64,000 nucleotides of DNA from Haematomicrobium sanguinis DSM 21259 (GCF_000688395.1 NZ_JIAG01000004.1:62001-126000); one strand, 5' to 3'. Counted from the stretch's first letter, positions 35,134 through 42,843 are shown. Made by a program: numbers and translations. The notes: a model not told the origin generated them from the letters alone.

Positions 35134-35480
35134 ACGCCGCCGAACGCACCAGCGCCACCGCTCCCGCTGACCTGACCAGCCCGACCGATGGGCCTGGCCT
35201 GGCATCCGCCGGAGGCGGGCTGCCCGTCGTCGTGATGCCCGTCCTCATCCGTGCTCCGCACTCCAAGAGTTCCGGGAGCCTCATCCGTTCCTACGGGCGC
35301 GGCAAGGGCTTGTCGATTGCCGCGCCATGCAACAACATGCCTGGTCAGCTGCCGGTTTCGCCTTCGCTCCACCGCGTGACCCCGCAGGATCATTTGGGGT
35401 CTCATTTGGGGGTCAATAGGGGGTCATTTAAGGCGCCGCACGCTCCTTCCGACGTCCTGGGCGGTGGTCGTCGTGGCTAA
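35130..35480 (+). CDS. Hypothetical element protein overlapping the rep start
   Basis: 116 residues if read from the ATG at 35130, which overlaps the previous stop (ATGA). Low-complexity Ala/Pro/Ser/Gly sequence (NAAERTSATAPADLTSPTDG). Its last ~60 codons run through the iteron-like repeats and overlap the rep start in another frame, which is unusual for a real gene. The ATGA coupling argues for it, the composition against. Confidence 0.35.
   Translation: MNAAERTSATAPADLTSPTDGPGLASAGGGLPVVVMPVLIRAPHSKSSGSLIRSYGRGKGLSIAAPCNNMPGQLPVSPSLHRVTPQDHLGSHLGVNRGSFKAPHAPSDVLGGGRRG
35389..35430. repeat. Iteron-like repeats upstream of rep (candidate origin)
   Basis: TCATTTGGGG occurs at 35390-35399, TCATTTGGGGG at 35402-35412, and GGGGGTCATTT at 35419-35429, all within 42 bp and about 40 bp before the rep start. 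Repeated G-rich words next to a HUH Rep gene fit a replication-origin (dso) or Rep-binding site. Function is inferred. Confidence 0.5.
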
Positions 35481-36885
35481 GCAGGAGAACAACCCGACGA
35501 GCATCGGTCTCACGCAGTACCTCGATCCGTCGTACTGGACCTGGGCCGCCGGCGATCCGACCGGAGCCGCGCTGCTCCAGCAGGGAGCCGGAGCGATCCT
35601 CACCTACGTGGTGCAGCGGCTCGAGGCCATCGGCTGCGAGGTCATCGAGGCCTACGGCATCGTGCACGACAAGGACGAGCGCGAGGTCTGGAGCGACACG
35701 GAGAAGGCTCTGGTCGTCGAGCCGAAGCCGGATCACCTGCACGCGGTGATCAAGTTCGCCAGCCGCGCGAAGAGCGCGCCTCTGGATCGGCTCGCGTTTG
35801 GCATCGGCGTCGAACCGCAGTACGTCGAGAAGCCCGGTCGCGGGCGGTACGCCTTCGACAACATGCTCTCGTACCTGACGCACGTGAAGTACGCGGACAA
35901 GCACCAGTACGCGCCTTCGGAGGTCGCCACGGTGCGCGGGCCGGACTACCTCGGCATCGACGCCCAGCGCCGGGAGACGTGGCTCAAGGGTCGCGCCCAC
36001 GTGAAGAAGAAGGTCGTCGCCGAGAACTTCGAGGACATGCGCGAGCGCGTGCTCCAGGGCGAGATCACGCGCGATCAGATCATGCTTACCGATGAACTGT
36101 TCGACATCTACTCGCGGCATCAGCGGGAGATCGACGATGCCCTGTCGGCCTATGGTCAGCGCCGTGCGTACCGGGCGGCGGCGAAGCTCCGCGCCGGTGA
36201 GTTCTCGACGCACGTGGTGTTCGTCCACGGGGATGCCGGTATCGGCAAGACCCGGTTCGCCACGGACTTCACCTCCGAGGCGATCAACGCGGCGAACGCC
36301 CACGGCGAGCGGTGGCAGGTCTACCGGGCCGCCACGGGGAACCCCCTCGATGACTGGCGCGGGGAGGAAGTGCTGCTGCTCGACGATCTGCGCGCCTCGG
36401 CGATGGACGCGAACGACTGGCTGCTGCTGCTCGATCCGTACAACGCCTCGCCTGCGAAGGCTCGGTACAAGAACAAGGGCGAGGTGGCCCCGCGTCTCAT
36501 CGTCATCACGGCGACGATCGAGCATGTCGAGTTCTTCTACTACGCCCGTCAGAAGGGCAACGTGGACGAGGCGCTGGACCAGTTCATCCGCCGCCTGGCC
36601 TCGGTCGTGAAGGTCTACCGTGCCGACGACATCAACCGCTACCTCGTGCAGCACATCGGAAGGATCGAGCCCTACGAGTGGCATCAGTGCAGCGTTCCGG
36701 CCGCCGCGCACACGCCCGGCATGTACGGGAACGCGTACCACCGGAACGCCGGGTCGCGGGAACTGACCTACGGTCCGGAGACCTCGGCGGACCACGACGC
36801 GGACGGCGCGGTCGCGGAGCTGCTGAGCGGGCTCGCCGTGCGGAGTCCGGACGTGCCGCTGGCACTGATCGGAGGTGCCGCATGA
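35464..36885 (+). CDS. Rolling-circle Rep with HUH endonuclease and SF3 helicase domains
   Basis: 473 residues, GTG start (a second GTG lies three codons on). The N-terminal Rep_2-type HUH domain has EAYGIVHDKDE (motif 1), PDHLHAVIKF (HUH metal site, about residue 90) and LSYLTHVKYADKHQY (tyrosine motif, about 137-149). The C-terminal P-loop is FVHGDAGIGKT (residues 254-263) with Walker B EEVLLLDDLR (301-310) and PRLIVITATIE as motif C. HUH-plus-SF3 fusions occur in CRESS-DNA viruses and in related bacterial plasmids (pCRESS). Here such a protein is in an integrated element. It may allow replication of the excised circle. Confidence 0.85.
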   Translation: MVVVAKQENNPTSIGLTQYLDPSYWTWAAGDPTGAALLQQGAGAILTYVVQRLEAIGCEVIEAYGIVHDKDEREVWSDTEKALVVEPKPDHLHAVIKFASRAKSAPLDRLAFGIGVEPQYVEKPGRGRYAFDNMLSYLTHVKYADKHQYAPSEVATVRGPDYLGIDAQRRETWLKGRAHVKKKVVAENFEDMRERVLQGEITRDQIMLTDELFDIYSRHQREIDDALSAYGQRRAYRAAAKLRAGEFSTHVVFVHGDAGIGKTRFATDFTSEAINAANAHGERWQVYRAATGNPLDDWRGEEVLLLDDLRASAMDANDWLLLLDPYNASPAKARYKNKGEVAPRLIVITATIEHVEFFYYARQKGNVDEALDQFIRRLASVVKVYRADDINRYLVQHIGRIEPYEWHQCSVPAAAHTPGMYGNAYHRNAGSRELTYGPETSADHDADGAVAELLSGLAVRSPDVPLALIGGAA

Positions 36886-37472
36886 GCACCGAACTGGACG
36901 CGCTCTTTCAGGGGGTCGAGGGGGCCGGAGGCCCCTCGCAAGCAGGCATGGAGGACACGAGCGTCAGCGATGTGTCCGACATGCCTACTGCTTGCCACTC
37001 TGGCGTACAGGTAGAGCAGCAGGCCGACTCCCAGGTGAACACCGGTCGGGCTGATGCGGAGGCTGTGCGTCAGAGTCACGGCGGCGCGAAGCGTCGTCGT
37101 GGCAGCGGCGGGCGGCTCGATACCCGCTTCGATGACGCCACGCTCGGGGCGCTTCGCACTCGTGCGAAGCGGCTCGGGCTGGCTCCGAGCACGTGGGTGC
37201 GGACCGTCGTGCGGGATGCGCTCCACGCCTCTCGGAGCGAGGAGCTGGACGCCGCCGTGGCCGCGCACCTGCTCGGAGCCGAGTTGCGCGTGCAGGCCTC
37301 GGCGGACGCCCGCGAGCTGGCCGCCCAGGTGCGCCCGCTGGCGATCAACGTCAACGACCTGGACCGCCGCGCGCGGGCCGGTGAGGCGGTGGCGCTGTCG
37401 GCAGAGGTGCCCGAGCTGATCGAGTTGCTGCGCGGGGTCCGGGCGCTGCTCGGGGACCGGACGGCGTCATGA
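36882..37472 (+). CDS. MobC-like mobilization accessory protein
   Basis: 196 residues, ATG overlapping the rep stop. The disordered N-terminus (~75 residues) is followed by DTRFDDATLGALRTRAKRLG and STWVRTVVRDALHASRSEEL, a ribbon-helix-helix-like DNA-binding layout, then a helical C-terminus ending LIELLRGVRALLG. MobC proteins bind oriT and open it for the relaxase. Its stop overlaps the relaxase start, so the pair are co-translated. Confidence 0.75.
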   Translation: MSTELDALFQGVEGAGGPSQAGMEDTSVSDVSDMPTACHSGVQVEQQADSQVNTGRADAEAVRQSHGGAKRRRGSGGRLDTRFDDATLGALRTRAKRLGLAPSTWVRTVVRDALHASRSEELDAAVAAHLLGAELRVQASADARELAAQVRPLAINVNDLDRRARAGEAVALSAEVPELIELLRGVRALLGDRTAS

Positions 37473-38743
37473 GCACCACGCACTACAGCCCGAGCACGAG
37501 CGCCGGAGACACGGAGCGCTACATCCGAGGCGAGGCGGACGAACGCGGGGTCGCGATCACGTGCGATGTGCCGGGAGGCCCCGGCGCATTCTCGGCCCGC
37601 GCCCGCGCGCTCACGCAGAACACGAAGCGCGACGTCGAGGCGCTGCACTATCGCCAGTCGTTCAGCGACGAGGAGTTCGACCCGAACAGCCCGGAGGACG
37701 TGCAGCGGGTGAACGATCTGGGCTACCAGCTCGCGAAGAAGATGCACCCGGACTCGGACTGCCTTGTGGTGACGCATGTGGATGGACGTGGCCGCAAGCC
37801 GCACAACCACATCTTGGTCGTCAACCACAACAACCGCGCCGGGAAGGCGCTCTCGGACTACCGCACGTTCCACGACCGCAAGGCAGGGAACCAACGGGGC
37901 GTGCAGTCGGCAAACGACGAGCTGATGCGCGAGCACGGCCTCTCGGTCGTGAAGCGGCTGGAGCACGCGCCGAAGGACTAGGAGCTGCGCCGCGAGGACT
38001 TCGCCGAGGGGTCGCTCGACCGGGAGATGGGCGACCGGATGAGCGCCGCTCTGGCCAATCCTTGGTCGGTGGACAAGCCCGGTCTCGAATCGGTGATCGC
38101 GGAGCAGAACCAGCAGCTTGGCGACGACGGGAAGCAGGTGCCGCGGATGCGCCTGCACACAGCCGTGAGCAAGCGGGGCAAGAACGTCGGCAAGGAGACG
38201 TGGACGCTCTACATCGAGGACCGCCGAGGTGAGTCCGGGCGCGCCGAGCGCCGCAAGCGCACCAGCGCCCTCTCGGCGGACTTCACCCCGGAGGGCGCGC
38301 AGGCGTTCTTCGACTATCACCAGCAGCAGAAGGAGCAGGGCCATGAGCGCAGCGCTCGACAGGCTGAAGCAGCAGAACGCGCAGGACGAGCAGCGGCAGC
38401 AGCTCGGCATTCCGGAGACGATGGAGGCGTTGACCTCGATCCTCGCCGCCGTCGAGGCGCAGAACGCGCGGCTCGACCGGCTGGCCGAGCAGCAGAAGAA
38501 GCTCGCGGGGTTCGTGAAGGTCATGGACGAGGAGATGAGCAAGCGCATCGACCGGGCGTCGACCTCGCAGCCGTCCGTCAGCACGTCACCGCAGATCGAG
38601 AGCGTCGAGAGCAGGCTGAGCGAGATCGAGAGCACGCTCGGCGAGTTCGTGCAGAGTCTCGACGGGAAGCGGCTGAACGCCGCCTCGCAGAGTTTGATCG
38701 CCGAGGCGCAGAAGAACCACGCGGCTACGGCCTCGGCGATTGA
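37469..38743 (+). pseudogene. Relaxase interrupted by an in-frame TAG (codon 171)
   Basis: The N-terminal 170 residues carry the relaxase catalytic core: His103 and the pair His112/His114 in VVTHVDGRGRKPHNHILVVN. Candidate nicking tyrosines near the N-terminus are Tyr6 and Tyr18. A TAG at 37979-37981 stops the frame after HAPKD. The same frame stays open for another 254 codons (ELRREDFAEGSLDREMGDRM... then a charged Ala/Arg-rich tail) to 38743. So either the gene is broken, the TAG is read through, or the 170-residue form works alone. The distal part overlaps the next gene in another frame. Confidence 0.75.
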
Positions 38744-39233
38744 GGGACTCAAGGCACAGGCCGCGGCGAACCAGAAGCTCGTGAGCCAGGTCGGCGGGGC
38801 CGTGCAGCGGATCGAGAAGCGCACCGAGGAACGGGTCGAGAAGGCCGTCGAGCAGGTCGCCGGGGAGGCCTCGGCCACGATGACGGCGAACCTCGACGCG
38901 TCCAACGAGCGCGCCGAGCGGATCATCGCCGCGACGGCGAAGCTGGAGGCCCGACAGCTCTGGTCGGCTGGCGCTGCGATGTGCCTCGCCCTCTTGCCGG
39001 TGGTCGTGGTCGTCGCTGGGCTCTGGATGGGCATCGCTGGGCTCATCACAGGCGCTCAGTGGGCCCTCGACGTGGACGGGAGCCTTTGGCTCGGCATCGG
39101 GCGCTGGCTCGTGGTTGCCGTGGGCCTCACCGGGGCCGGCTACGGGCTCTTCGCGTCCGTCCGTTGGGTCGCGTGCCTCGTTGAGACCTGGAGGGGCCGC
39201 GGGATGCCGAAGTGGCCCCGCTGGCGCAAGTAG
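38343..39233 (+). CDS. MobB-like coiled-coil membrane protein, overlapping the relaxase tail
   Basis: 296 residues from ATG 38343. The first ~200 residues are strongly helical and polar (coiled-coil: ESRLSEIESTLGEFVQSLDG and RIEKRTEERVEKAVEQVAGE). Two to three membrane helices follow (MCLALLPVVVVVAGLWMGIA, WLVVAVGLTGAGYGLFASV), then a basic Trp/Arg tail. The first 400 bp overlap the relaxase frame, as in ColE1-type plasmids where mobB lies inside mobA. It likely tethers the relaxosome to the membrane or a transfer channel. Confidence 0.72.
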   Translation: MSAALDRLKQQNAQDEQRQQLGIPETMEALTSILAAVEAQNARLDRLAEQQKKLAGFVKVMDEEMSKRIDRASTSQPSVSTSPQIESVESRLSEIESTLGEFVQSLDGKRLNAASQSLIAEAQKNHAATASAIEGLKAQAAANQKLVSQVGGAVQRIEKRTEERVEKAVEQVAGEASATMTANLDASNERAERIIAATAKLEARQLWSAGAAMCLALLPVVVVVAGLWMGIAGLITGAQWALDVDGSLWLGIGRWLVVAVGLTGAGYGLFASVRWVACLVETWRGRGMPKWPRWRK

Positions 39234-39325
39234 GTGAATCCGGTTCCCGAGGGCAAGCGCGCGGAGCGCGTGCGGCAGCCCTGACGTGTCGACAACAAGT
39301 CAGCAGTCCCTGTATAGTTCAGTGC
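39234..39325 (+). promoter_or_regulatory. Promoter/operator region of the metal-resistance operon
   Basis: The gap before cmtR holds a -10-like TATAGT at 39313-39318 only 7 bp before the ATG, so the transcript may be nearly leaderless. TGTATAGTTCAGTGCA is a plausible CmtR operator core, but I cannot confirm a palindrome match. Transcription is presumably repressed without metal. Confidence 0.4.
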
Positions 39326-39685
39326 ATGCTGACCATTGCTTCACGCCTCGACGTCATGAACCGGCTCGGCCGGGCCATGGCGGACCCGACGCGATCCCGG
39401 ATCCTGATGACCCTGCTCGACGGCCCAAGCTACCCGGCCGTGCTCTCGCGCGAGCTGGAGCTGACGCGCTCGAACGTGTCGAACCACCTGACCTGCCTGC
39501 GCGACTGCGGGATCGTGGTCGCCGAGCCCGAGGGGCGGCAGACGCGCTACGTGATCGCCGACCCGCATATCGCGGCGGCGCTCACGGCCCTCGTGGACGT
39601 GACGCTGGCCGTCGACGAGCACGCGCCATGCATGGACTCGCAGTGCACCGTGCCGGGCTGCTGCGGGACAGGAGCGGCCAAGTGA
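39326..39685 (+). CDS. cmtR: CmtR-type ArsR/SmtB cadmium/lead-sensing repressor
   Basis: 119 residues, ATG. The winged helix SRELELTRSNVSNHLTCLRD is followed by EGRQTRYVIAD (wing). The three cysteine ligands that define CmtR of Mycobacterium tuberculosis are at exactly the same numbers: Cys57 and Cys61 in TCLRDCG and Cys102 in DEHAPC. CmtR releases DNA on binding Cd(II) or Pb(II). Extra cysteines follow near the C-terminus (SQCTVPGCC). Its stop overlaps the GTG of the ATPase gene. Confidence 0.9.
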   Translation: MLTIASRLDVMNRLGRAMADPTRSRILMTLLDGPSYPAVLSRELELTRSNVSNHLTCLRDCGIVVAEPEGRQTRYVIADPHIAAALTALVDVTLAVDEHAPCMDSQCTVPGCCGTGAAK

Positions 39686-41592
39686 GCGCGGCGTGCGGCT
39701 GCGACGAGCCCGAGACCGCGGCCGGTGAAGCAGTCGACGAGGAACAAGAACGCCCCTGGTGGCGGGATCGCGGGATCATGGTCCCGGTCTTCTCCGGCGT
39801 CGCTTTCGGCACCGGCCTGGCCTTGGAGTGGTCCGAGTGGGAGATCCCGGCGCTGGTGCTGTTCTGGATCGGCCTGCTGCTGGGCGCGTCGACGTTCACC
39901 CCGGGCGCGATCCGGAAGCTGTTCAAGGGCAAGCTGAGCATCAGCCTGCTGATGACGATCAGCGCGATCGGCGCGGTCATCCTCGGCTACGTCGAGGAGG
40001 CCGCCGCGCTGGCGTTCCTCTATTCGATCGCCGAGGCGCTGGAAGACAAGGCGATGGACCGGGCCCGAGGCGGGCTCCGGGCGCTGCTCAAGCTCGTCCC
40101 GGAGACCGCGACCATCCGCCAGGGCGGCGCATCGGTCGAGGTCGCCGCGAAAGACCTCGTTGTCGGTCAGCTGATGCTGGTCCGGCCGGGCGAGCGGATC
40201 GCGACCGACGGCGTCGTCCGCACCGGCCGCTCCAGCCTGGACACCTCCGCGATCACCGGGGAGTCGATCCCCGTCGAGGTCGAGCCCGGCGATGCCGTGT
40301 CGGCCGGTGCGATCAACACCGCGGGAGCGCTGGAAGTGGAGACGACCGCGGCGGGCACCGACAACTCGCTGACCACCATCGTCGACCTGGTTGAGAAGGC
40401 GCAGGCAGAGAAGGGCGACCGCGCCCGCCTCGCCGATCGCATCGCCCGACCACTCGTGCCCGGCGTGCTCATCCTCGCAGTCCTGGTCGCCGTCATCGGT
40501 TCGCTGCTGGGCGACCCGGAGCTGTGGATCACCCGCGCCCTCGTGGTGCTCGTGGCGGCGTCGCCGTGCGCGCTGGCGATCTCGGTGCCGCTGACCGTGG
40601 TCGCTGCGATCGGCTCGGCGAGCAAGTTCGGCGTGATCATCAAGTCCGGGGCCGTGTTCGAGCGCTTCGGCGTGATCCGCCACGTGTCCGTCGACAAGAC
40701 CGGCACCCTGACCCGCAACGAGCCCGCCGTCACCGCAGTCCTCACCACTGACGGTGTGACCGAGGAACAGGCGCTGGCCTGGGCCGCAGCGCTGGAGCAG
40801 CACAGCACCCACCCCCTCGCGGCCGCGATCACCGCTGCAGCCCCCGGGGCCCCTGCTGCCGAGGGCGTGACCGAGCAGGCCGGGCACGGCATCGAAGGCA
40901 AGCTCGACGGCGCGCGGGTCACGGTCGGCAGTCCCCGCTGGTTGGACGCCGGGCCGCTCGGCGACCAGGTGGCAGGCATGGAGGAGCAGGGCATGACGGT
41001 CGTCATCGTCCACCGCCACGAGATCCCGGTCGCCGCGATCGGCGTCCGCGACGAGCTGCGCCCCGAGGTCCCCGAGGTCGTCCGCACCCTCGAGTCCCAG
41101 GGCGTGGGCATGACCATGCTCACTGGCGACAACGCCCGCACCGCACGTGCCCTGGCCGCGCAGGCAGGGATCGAGGACGTCCGCGCCGAGCTGCGCCCCG
41201 AGGACAAGGCCGCCGCGATCGGCGAACTCGGCAAGAACGGGTCGGTGGCGATGATCGGCGACGGCATCAACGACGCCCCCGCCCTCGCCGCCGCGGACAT
41301 CGGCATCGCGATGGGTGCGACCGGCTCCGATGCCGCGATCGAGTCCGCCGACGTCGCCTTCACTGGCCACGACCTGCGCCTGCTGCCGCGTGCGTTCGAC
41401 CACGCCCGCCGCGGACGTCACATCATCAACCAGAACATCATCCTGTCGCTGCTGATCATCGCCGCCCTGCTTCCGCTCGCCCTGTTCGGCGTCCTGGGGC
41501 TGGCCGCGGTGGTGCTCGTACACGAGATCGCCGAGGTCGTCGTGATCCTCAACGGCCTGCGAGCCGCCCGGACGCGGAGGGTCGGCGCGTGA
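39682..41592 (+). CDS. P1B-type heavy-metal exporting ATPase
   Basis: 636 residues from GTG 39682 (GTGA overlap with cmtR). The N-terminus has Cys-Gly-Cys but no full metal-binding domain. Catalytic motifs: SAITGESIPVE (TGE), SVDKTGTLTRNEP (phosphorylated Asp), MIGDGINDAPALAAADIG. The membrane metal motif is SPC (AASPCALAISVP) instead of CPC, and the last helix has VLVHEIAEVVVILN, with His-Glu and Asn as in P1B-4 pumps. Together with CmtR the likely substrates are Cd/Pb/Zn, though P1B-4 relatives also move Co. Confers metal efflux. Confidence 0.88.
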   Translation: MSAACGCDEPETAAGEAVDEEQERPWWRDRGIMVPVFSGVAFGTGLALEWSEWEIPALVLFWIGLLLGASTFTPGAIRKLFKGKLSISLLMTISAIGAVILGYVEEAAALAFLYSIAEALEDKAMDRARGGLRALLKLVPETATIRQGGASVEVAAKDLVVGQLMLVRPGERIATDGVVRTGRSSLDTSAITGESIPVEVEPGDAVSAGAINTAGALEVETTAAGTDNSLTTIVDLVEKAQAEKGDRARLADRIARPLVPGVLILAVLVAVIGSLLGDPELWITRALVVLVAASPCALAISVPLTVVAAIGSASKFGVIIKSGAVFERFGVIRHVSVDKTGTLTRNEPAVTAVLTTDGVTEEQALAWAAALEQHSTHPLAAAITAAAPGAPAAEGVTEQAGHGIEGKLDGARVTVGSPRWLDAGPLGDQVAGMEEQGMTVVIVHRHEIPVAAIGVRDELRPEVPEVVRTLESQGVGMTMLTGDNARTARALAAQAGIEDVRAELRPEDKAAAIGELGKNGSVAMIGDGINDAPALAAADIGIAMGATGSDAAIESADVAFTGHDLRLLPRAFDHARRGRHIINQNIILSLLIIAALLPLALFGVLGLAAVVLVHEIAEVVVILNGLRAARTRRVGA

Positions 41593-42152
41593 CCGCGCAG
41601 GACGCCGCCGTCGAAGGGACGAGCACGCAGGAGCACGGCCCAACGGCAGGGGGCAAGCGTGCCCTCCGCCTTGCGCTCATCGTGGCCGTGCTTGCCCTGG
41701 CCGTGGACCAAGGGTCGAAGGCCCTCGCCGTTGCGCAGTTGACGCCGGGCGAGCGGATGCCACTGCTCGGCGACCTGTTCGGATTGTCGCTGGTCTACAA
41801 CCCCGGGGCCGCGTTCTCGCTCGGCTCCGGAGCCACCTGGATCTTCACGATTGTCGGGCTCCTCGCTGCCGTGATGGTGGTCGTTTTCGCCGTGCGGCTG
41901 CGCGGGGCGAGGTGGGGCGTCGCGTTGGGCCTGGTCCTCGGTGGCGCGGTCGGCAACCTCGTCGACCGGCTCGTGAATCCGCCCTCGTTCGGGCAGGGGC
42001 ACGTCACCGACTTCCTTGCCTACGGAAACCTGTTCGTCGGGAACGTCGCCGACGTCTTCATCGTCGCCGGCGTCGGGCTGGTCTGCGTGAACCTGCTCCT
42101 ACCGACTCCTCGCACGACAGCCGAAACCGACCGAACGGATCCCGCTTCATGA
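41589..42152 (+). CDS. lspA: Lipoprotein signal peptidase (signal peptidase II)
   Basis: 187 residues, GTG start overlapping the ATPase stop. Four membrane helices; the catalytic aspartates are in GGAVGNLVDRLVNPP and FVGNVADVFIVAG, and SLVYNPGAAFSLGSG is the conserved NPGAAF loop. The enzyme cleaves the signal peptide of prolipoproteins. As cargo next to heavy-metal pumps, accessory lspA copies are known in actinobacterial elements; why the pair travels together is unclear. The chromosome is expected to carry its own essential copy. Confidence 0.92.
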   Translation: MTAQDAAVEGTSTQEHGPTAGGKRALRLALIVAVLALAVDQGSKALAVAQLTPGERMPLLGDLFGLSLVYNPGAAFSLGSGATWIFTIVGLLAAVMVVVFAVRLRGARWGVALGLVLGGAVGNLVDRLVNPPSFGQGHVTDFLAYGNLFVGNVADVFIVAGVGLVCVNLLLPTPRTTAETDRTDPAS

Positions 42153-42475
42153 AGGTCGAACTGCTGCACATCGTCGACTGCCCGAACACCGCCGTCGCCG
42201 AGGAGCACGCACGCGCCGCTCTGGACTCGCTGGGGCTCACGGACGTGCCCGTCGAGCTGGTCACGATCCACAGCGAGGCCGAGGCGGCGAACACCAGGTT
42301 CGGAGGCTCGCCCACGATCCTCGTCGACGGCGTCGACCTGTTCCCGACGACACCGGTTCGCTCCCTCGCGTGCCGGGTCTATGCGACGGAGACCGGGTAC
42401 GCCGGAGCCCCGGCTGCGGCACAGATCGATGAGGCGCTTCGCGGCCGCAGGCGAGGCGGCGGAGGCGAACGATAG
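42149..42475 (+). CDS. Thioredoxin-fold small protein of the metal-resistance operon
   Basis: 108 residues, ATG overlapping the lspA stop (ATGA). Starts VELLHIVDCPNTAVAEEHAR, with a single cysteine where thioredoxins have CxxC; FGGSPTILVDGVDLF has the cis-Pro-type SPT segment. Similar small DUF or alkylmercury-lyase-like proteins occur beside metal resistance genes. A reductase or metal-binding role is possible. Last gene before attR. Confidence 0.75.
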   Translation: MKVELLHIVDCPNTAVAEEHARAALDSLGLTDVPVELVTIHSEAEAANTRFGGSPTILVDGVDLFPTTPVRSLACRVYATETGYAGAPAAAQIDEALRGRRRGGGGER

Positions 42476-42501
42476 GTCCAGTGTTACAACCCAGACGTGC
42501 G

Positions 42502-42759
42502 CTAGCGCATGTCAATCACGCCGGTACCCATCTCAATGGTCTTGGTCGTCGCTGCGATTGCCGAGAGCAACGGAAACGGCGACGCCTGCTGCTTCGCAAA
42601 GTGGTGCACGCGGAAGTACGCGCCCTGCATGCCGAGCTTTTCAGCCTCCTGTGCAAGCTCCACGGCCTGCACTGTGGCCTCTTTGCCGGTTCGCGTCATG
42701 GAACCGGGAACATTCCCCCAATGCCCAAAGGACAAGAATCCAAGTTTATTCATATTCAT
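42502..42759 (-). pseudogene. LLM-class flavin oxidoreductase, N-terminal part
   Basis: 85 residues from ATG 42759, beginning KLGFLSFGHWGNVPGS, with ATTKTIEMGTGVIDMR at the break. A TAG supplied by the element ends it. The remainder is at 32230-33018; GVIDMRYENPLY is restored when the 11-bp core is used once. The fragment lacks most of the barrel and should be inactive. Confidence 0.92.
42503..42513. repeat. Right attachment core (attR)
   Basis: TAGCGCATGTC, second copy. Its left side lies in a perfect 12-bp palindrome TGCGCTAGCGCA (42498-42509), which spans the element/host junction and may help recombinase binding. The adjacent TAG (rc of 42502-42504) ends the truncated host gene. Confidence 0.88.
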
Positions 42760-42843
42760 ATAATTCGCCGTGGACCGAATGTATTCCGCAGCCCCGAATT
42801 GAGGCGAGCTTATGGCACAAAGCCGGGTACACGCCGTCGTAAT

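Larger units (their letters stand above)
33008..42513. mobile_element. Integrative and mobilizable element carrying cadmium/lead resistance
   Basis: About 9.5 kb bounded by direct copies of TAGCGCATGTC and inserted in a LLM flavin-oxidoreductase gene. Content in order: large serine recombinase, small DNA-binding proteins, HUH-SF3 Rep, MobC, relaxase, MobB-like membrane protein, cmtR, P1B-ATPase, lspA, thioredoxin-fold protein. Nearly all genes run rightward, and stop/start overlaps of 1-4 bases are common. By eye its G+C is higher than the flanks, suggesting transfer from another actinobacterium. There are no conjugation (type IV secretion) genes, so it would need a helper to transfer. Confidence 0.9.

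Noticed and set aside
37076-39049. 657-codon leftward open frame across the mobilization genes
   Set aside because: Antisense to MobC, relaxase and the MobB-like gene, which have start/stop overlaps and motifs; Ser/Ala-rich composition without domains.
39547-41643. 698-codon leftward open frame opposite the P1B-ATPase
   Set aside because: G+C-rich coding sequence often leaves long open antisense frames. The rightward ATPase is unambiguous and the antisense product is His/Asp/Arg-rich nonsense.
33008-42513. Insertion-sequence or composite-transposon origin of the element
   Set aside because: No transposase and no terminal inverted repeats; a serine recombinase at the edge and an 11-bp shared core fit site-specific integration.
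33008-42513. Prophage
   Set aside because: No capsid, portal, terminase, tail or lysis genes; the Rep plus Mob content is plasmid-like.
42760-42843. Pilus locus as part of the mobile element
   Set aside because: It lies outside attR, beyond the N-terminal half of the split host gene, so the pilus locus was adjacent to that gene before insertion.
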